NCBI GenBank assembly: GCA_003993805.1 | Contig: RSEF01000031.1 | Span: forward strand, 50,448,936 to 50,512,935 | DNA length: 64,000 nt | Reading direction: 5' to 3' | Source of the DNA: Himantopus leucocephalus | Taxonomy: Eukaryota; Chordata; Aves; Charadriiformes; Recurvirostridae | In this document: positions 58,461 to 64,000 of the stretch, piece after piece | Layout of the letters: each line of letters opens with the position of its first letter | Position numbering within the stretch: the stretch's first letter is position 1 | Translations under genes and position numbers: made by a program | Notes under the pieces: generated by a model | What the model was told of the DNA's origin: nothing | Database searches by the model: none | The model's input: only the letters and a program-made list of their open reading frames with translations

Positions 58461-59085
58461 TCCTTAAACTTGTTTGGGTTTGGTTTCTTTATTTCAAACA
58501 GCTTCCAGGGTGGGATTGATGCCCCACGATGTTTGTTTGCAGGAATGTGGGGCTGCTTCTTCTGCAGCCTGCCCCAAACGCGGCTCAGGCCTGCACTATG
58601 GCAAAGACAGGCTGTGCCTGGGAGTGAAGAAAGCAGGAACCCATGGTCTGACAATCAGTGAAAAGCTAAGTGAGCTACAATACCCTGTTCAGTAAGGAAA
58701 TAAGGTGAGGAGAATCTGGCCTTTTGGTAGGAACACTTCCATGTTTGCTTCATACACATTTAGCACTGGGCTAAGGTCTCTTGGCCTCTGGGTAGAAACC
58801 CCCAGCTTGCATCCAGATGGGTTGATGATGAACAAACATAGGACAATGTGGTCCTGTTCATGTGAGAAGGATTTCTCAGACTAATTTCACTCTTACTCCT
58901 TGGACTGGTTTGACTCCCTGTGCTCCATCCTTCACTTCAGGGGAATTATGTCTGAAATTACATTGCATCCCTGCAGGCAGAAGGCCAGTTTGGGGGAATG
59001 AGGACATGCAGGATCTTGTTTGGTAATTACATCTAGCAGATCAAAAATGTTGCTCTAAAGTAAACCTCTTTTGCAAGAGATAAAT
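58461..59085. other. Unique non-coding sequence, no gene seen
   Basis: Overlapping short frames on both strands (58407-58661 plus, 58415-58654 minus, 58474-58695 plus). Nothing is recognised. Confidence 0.5.
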
Positions 59086-59330
59086 GTTATTATTATTAAT
59101 AATAATTTAGACAGCGCAGTCACCATTTAATAACATAATTGTGCCCTTTGATGGAACCTTTTATCCAGGGATCTCAAAGGGTTAGTGGTAATGAAGTTGG
59201 TGTTGCTGAACTCCAGGGACAGATGTAGAAACTGAAGCATGGGAGGGTTCCTAGTTCACCCTGTCAGATAGAGTGCGAAAGCCTGTAGCAGGCAGATAGC
59301 CCATAGCTCTTCTGCCTCTGCACCCTCTGC
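59086..59330 (-). repeat. MIR-like SINE remnant, minus strand
   Basis: The segment opens with TTATTATTATTAATAATAATTTAG, continues with GATCTCAAAGGG, and has GACAGATGTAGAAACTGAAGCATGGGAGGGTTCCTAG at 59219-59255. This parallels the reversed MIR order 'taataataactaacatttattgagc ... cattttacagatgaggaaactgaggcacagagaggttaag'. TGTAGCAGGCAGATAG then fits 'taagtggcagagctggg'. Diverged, with approximate borders. Confidence 0.45.
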
Positions 59331-62300
59331 ACTCTCTCCTGTCACAGGCTGGAGATCAGCAACCCTGCAGACTGTAAGTCAGGGGAAAGGCTTCACTCTG
59401 TGCTCCACATGGTGTCTGGGCTTTCAGATGCACACAGGATGTTGGATCATGCTCCTTTCTTATCAAGCAGATTATAAAGGATTTCTGTGTCATACATATG
59501 CCTTCAGTGGTGCAGCCACAGGTAAAGATATGCAAGAAAATAAAATATTAACCTGAGTCTCATCTACAGGTAAATGTTTCTTATTTACTGCACTATCACT
59601 GCTGCTCATTAAAATCACTCTCTGAAGCACCTGTGAAGGAAAGAAGGCACTCCTTCTCCCAGGGTAACCCTGCCCCTTCAACTTACCCTTGGGTAGTGCT
59701 GAATGTCTGCCTCATCATAAATTGGTTTAAACCTAGATGGTAACTAGTCTGTGTTACAAACAGCCGTATGTCAATGTGGTCATTCTCTGCATGGAAGACA
59801 TTCGGAAGGGAGTTAGCAAACAGTCCAAGCACGTATTGAATCAGATTTTGTTCCTGAACTAAACTAAAGAGGTTTGTTTCAGGTCAAAGCTAGTGTCATT
59901 GGCAGGTCAGCTGAAATCAAGTTCCTGATGCAAAATCACTTCATTCAGGGCATTGTCATCTCGGTTCCCCCTTCCTTTATGCCCCATGGAGACAGAGCCA
60001 CCTTCCAAAGGGTGAGTGAAAACCAGCAGAAGCCAGAGGAGAGACCTGCGTTCTGAAGGTACTCAGCCCTTCTGGTTTGTTTCTACCTCCTTCCCCACTC
60101 TCTGCAAGTTGCCTCTGCACAAGACTAATCAGGAAGAATTTAATTCTCCTGCAGCAGCTATTTTTCAAGTGGCCTCATGAAAAGCTATTGTAGTGCCAAA
60201 ATAAACAATATATTCTGATGATCAGTATCCCTACAGAGATCTAGAGTGAACTGGCCTTTTTTTGTTATTATTTTTCTCTCTTTGCCCTTTCTCAATGTTC
60301 CTCTAATGCCAGCAAAGCCGTTGCCTTCCTGAAAACGTTCAGGTCACCCTGACTTACAGGCAAACTCAGTGCCTGAGTTGCACTCTCTGGGGCTGATGGC
60401 AGGGCTGTCTGAGGCGGCAGAGAGCATTCTCCTTGCTCAGACACTGATTCTCTGTGGTCAGTTGTTATAGCATCCCCAAAATATTAACCTGACAATGGCT
60501 TTCTCACTTGCTGGCATTGAGACTCACACTGCTGACATCCTTATCCTGAGTTTTCTCACAGCACCAAATATAGATATCACCTTAACATTTTACCAACGTG
60601 TTACCCGTACTCTTTGTCCAGCAAGTGTCACCTGCAGCCTCTAGAAGAGGTAAACAGAAGTACCTTGGGGGATTTGGATTGCCTTTTGTGGAGAGGATGG
60701 GGCAACACCACTAGAAAGTAATGGGAAAGATCCAGCAATGAGACCTGGCAATTCTCAGGTATTGCCTGTGGGTGCTCCTGGATATGAATGGGAGGAGGGC
60801 AGCGTGAACACAGTTACCTAAAAACTGTATATCTACTTCCCTCCAAATTGCTGAGACAGCAGAAGAATCAAGTGGGAGGCAGCAGAGATAGGCCAGGAGG
60901 TTTAAGAAGCTCTCCCAGTCATTGATGCATAGGCTGACTGTACTGGCCCTGAAAAAAAGACCCTTCCATCCTGTATCCTGCATCTGACAATAGCCAACGA
61001 TGGATCCACAGGGAAGAGTATGCATGGCAATAACTTAAATGCCCCCCATCCGCTGCCTGTTTGGAGATCAGGAGCTTTGTGACCCAGTTTGGTTCTTACA
61101 TGTTTAATAACTCTGAAAAGCTTCTTCTTCTTCTAGGAAATTGTCCAAATGGCCGTGAGTGCTCTGTGGTGGAAGAGGACTGGGGAAGGAATCTGTAATG
61201 GTTTGGGTAGAGGCAGGATCATTACATGCTAAATCTTGCTGTTCCTAAGGATCTCTGTGAAGGGAGCAAATATTAGCTCTGAGGAGGTGGTTCCTGACAG
61301 GTGGAGTGTGGCAGTGCTATTAAAGGAAGGCAACCTGCCAAGTCTCATCCTTCAGAGCTGGGATGGAGGGCAAAGAGACAAATATGTAAACTATGGCAGA
61401 GCATCAAGCTGTTCTTACAAATGCCTCTCCTTCCTTCCCTCACTCCCCTTCATAAAAAATAGGGTGGAGATAGAAAATAACAACGGTCTGAGACTTAGTG
61501 TTGTGGGCGCTGACCAGAAATCAGAGGACAGTTTGTTCATGTCTAGCAGACTATGAAGATGTTTATGATCAGGCTTATCTGAACTTCGCAGCAACTGATT
61601 GGAGCAATCTGCATGAGGGACGTCAGCAAGCCCAGTGCTTTGCTACTTCTTTGTGTTTTGGAATTGCTTGTAGTATCCTAAATATTTATTTACAACGTTT
61701 ATAATATTTATTATCTTTTTTATCCATTCATTGTTTTGGTACTAAACTATTTGATATGTTCTCTTTGAATGTTGACCAGAAGTAATAAACAGCTAGTTAT
61801 GAAGTCTTACATGCACTAGCCTGAAGGTTTAACTCTGCAAATTCTTCCCCAAATGTTCAGGAGACATGAATTTTTGGCCTCTGGAAAAGGGTTTCTGTTA
61901 AGTTCAGAAAGAAATGAAGTATTGTATATTACAGACCCAGCATTGCTTTTCCATCTATCACAGGCAGACTGGCCAGGTTTGAAGGAGACTGTGGATTTTC
62001 ACGTGCACTGTATTTCCCACAGCCTCAAAGTGAAGCCTCCAACACTGTCGGTAGCCCATGTTCAACATGGCAGCTTAGTCCTTGGAGAATGATTTTCAGA
62101 AAGCAACAAACAAGAAAATAAAACCAGGCAGTAATTTGGCATGTTCCTACATTTGCTGCAATCAGTTTGTGCTCTGAAACTGCCTCCAGGGCCCATGCTG
62201 TTCCAGTTACTGCCATCACACAACACTTGCACAGCTTCGGTTTCACAACAGTGACTATAGGTGCAGTGATATAGGGTGCAAGACACCATCAGCAAATCAC

Positions 62301-62877
62301 ATTTAAATGAAAAGTTAGTACTGGAGTTAAAAATATTTAAAAACCTCAAACCCACCAACAGTGGTGAGCCAAATTTTGCTCACCATACTTAAGGCACGGC
62401 CCTATTATATTCCTGCTTACCATGTTCATTGGGTAATCGCTTCGTGTAGCAGCTTCATTTCCCTGACAGCTCTTTTACACTATGGTGAAGTGGCCTTCAG
62501 GTGCTTTTAGGGCCATTTTACTATAAGACCATATTAAAAACGTGATACCGTTACATTGGTGAAACCACCTTTTAGTGCTGAAAAGGATGACAGAGGAAAC
62601 TTGGCTTGGTGGACAGCACCTATGAAAAGAAGCTGATGACAGGATACATAGGATTGGGTGCTACAAGATGGCAGAGGTGAGCAAAACTAGCCCCTTCCCA
62701 CCTCTGGATGAGGTTTGAGGAGAAGGTTGCATATATGAATACTTCTGAAAAAAACAGAAATAAAGAAGCAGTCCCTGCCTGCAGCCACCTGCTACACATA
62801 TGGTCCTCCAGAGTCCTTTACAGACCTGAGGTTAGCCCTGGGATGGCTAGGGCTGTTGTTTCCAGCTTTGGAAACAT
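59331..62877. other. Unique non-coding sequence, no gene seen
   Basis: Frames up to 106 codons (61236-61556 plus) without recognisable domains. AGCCAAATTTTGCTCACC near 62368-62385 resembles the outer end of an old palindromic repeat. TTCTTCTTCTTCT occurs near 61122-61134. Confidence 0.5.
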
Positions 62878-62907
62878 CCCCCCCCACCCCCCACCCCCCC
62901 TTCCCCC
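62878..62907 (-). other. Strong G-quadruplex motif on the minus strand
   Basis: The plus strand has C8, A, C6, A, C7, TT, C5. The minus strand therefore has four G runs of 5 to 8 separated by loops of 1 to 2 bases, well inside the usual quadruplex rule of four runs of three or more G with loops of 1 to 7. It stands out in otherwise C-poor sequence. The C-rich strand could form an i-motif. Confidence 0.9.
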
Positions 62908-64000
62908 AAGAGAAGTACAAACATTGCCAAAGAACTGGGGAAGCAGAACAAAAATTCGGGTGCTGGGTGCTGGCTACCTAAGCCAGGGGTGCAGGTGCTG
63001 GAGGGAGGTGCGGGAGAAGGGAAGCATACCTGGCTGTGGGGTTACCCCGTGGTCACAGCTCTGCAAGGATGGAGAGGGAGCCAGAAGAGGTCTGCTGTAG
63101 CAGAAACCATTTTTTTTCTGCTTTGCCTGTGTGTAACGGAACGACCTCCATCTGCTTGGCTCCCTCTGTTTCTAGGGGCTCTCGGATTCAGTTTTTCCTG
63201 GAGAATAACAAAGTATAAGAACAGTGAGGCTTCCCAAGAGAAACAGATCTGGGACAAATAAATAAATAAAGGGAGGTTTATGTACATGTGAGGGAAACAG
63301 AGTTTGTTTCTAAAAGGGGGCCTTTAAAACCTTGATGATTCAATACAGTTAATTGCATAACAATGTCAAACAAGGTAACAGACTTTCTCCTGGTTTCCAC
63401 AAGCCTGGAAGCACTTTGTAAATGGAGAATCTCTTCCAGAACAGCTTCAATTTTCTCTCAGACAGGTGTCAAGGACACAGACACAGGGCCGAAGAGCCTA
63501 TCAGTGCTCAACAGTGATTACAGGTCCTTGACACACACATTTTACTCTTTATGGCTTCATGTTTAGTGTTCTCTGGGATTTACTGTACACATTGGATGAA
63601 ATCTATACTCAGACTGTACATAACCTGTCTTACTGAGGTAAAGTCCTCCTTGTGATCACCCATTCTTAACGAGATGCAAAAATTTTTGTTTTCCTTCTGT
63701 TTCTATATGACATCACTGTAAACATTAAGTTGGATAGCTGGGAGACAGAACTGTGTGGACTGCTTTATCTCTCTCTCTGTCTCTCCCTTTTTAATACTTT
63801 TATTTTTCTTTTTACTTTACTTGACCGTTTTGAATTCCCTTCATTCCTTGTCCTTAGAGACAGAAGATGTATAGTTTTGTTCACTGGATCAGCTGGTGTG
63901 AGAGCCCTCAGGACCAAATGCTTGTACCCTTGTTGGACTGGACAGACTATGAAGAGTTGTCTCTGAAGAATAGTCACAAGCAGGTTGAAAGCCTATGGGA
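62908..64000. other. Unique non-coding sequence, no gene seen
   Basis: Contains (AAAT)n at 63256-63270 and a TC-rich tract at 63768-63787. Frames 62708-63100, 62989-63261 and 63730-63966 are unrecognised. No repeat family is named. Confidence 0.5.

Noticed and set aside
61236..61340. EEVVPDRWSV-like peptide considered as another CR1 reverse-transcriptase fragment
   Set aside because: Only a few residues resemble the CR1 GEVPEDWKK motif, and no neighbouring CR1 phrases follow in order.

Overview
The window looks like vertebrate nuclear DNA, most likely from a bird. I find no protein-coding or RNA gene that I can support. The avian call rests on four things. A truncated CR1 retrotransposon (33939-34145) ends in the short tandem tail (CATAGAAT-type units) typical of bird and reptile CR1. 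A second CR1 tail and a CR1 reverse-transcriptase remnant are present. A solo LTR of the avian ERVL type (53765-54295) has an exact 5-bp target duplication. The rest of the repeat content is sparse and consists of very old amniote relics (MIR-like SINE pieces, an archaic CR1 3' end, and small palindromic elements). I see no L1, Alu, B1/B2 or other mammalian young repeats. I cannot name the species.

Layout: 1-33.9 kb is unique, CpG-poor sequence. It carries scattered MIR-like remnants (about 3.5, 11.0, 15.4, 17.9, 26.1 and 31.7 kb), one palindromic MITE-like element (23.5 kb), two short tandem duplications (29.2 and 32.3 kb) and some microsatellites. The segment 33.9-54.3 kb holds the recognisable mobile DNA: CR1 tails at 33.9 and 37.9 kb, a weak archaic CR1 piece at 40.7 kb, a second palindromic element at 48.3 kb, a long archaic CR1 3' end at 50.2-50.7 kb, a dead CR1 reverse-transcriptase fragment at 52.1-52.6 kb and the solo LTR. 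From 54.3 kb to the end the sequence is again mostly unique, with a MIR-like relic at 59.1-59.3 kb and a strong G-quadruplex motif at 62.9 kb.

The longest open frames (about 140-166 codons) are no longer than expected by chance in 64 kb read in six frames. They overlap one another on opposite strands and resemble no family I know. The window therefore reads as an intergenic desert or the inside of a very large intron. A few spots could be functional: a 128-bp interval with good splice signals (32151-32278), and several AT-rich stretches with homeodomain- or POU-like sites that look like conserved non-coding elements (about 8.8-9.1, 9.3-9.9, 18.4-18.7, 33.0-33.3, 36.8-37.0 and 58.2-58.5 kb). 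These are inferences that need an alignment. I found no operon, CRISPR array, phage or novel enzymatic system.
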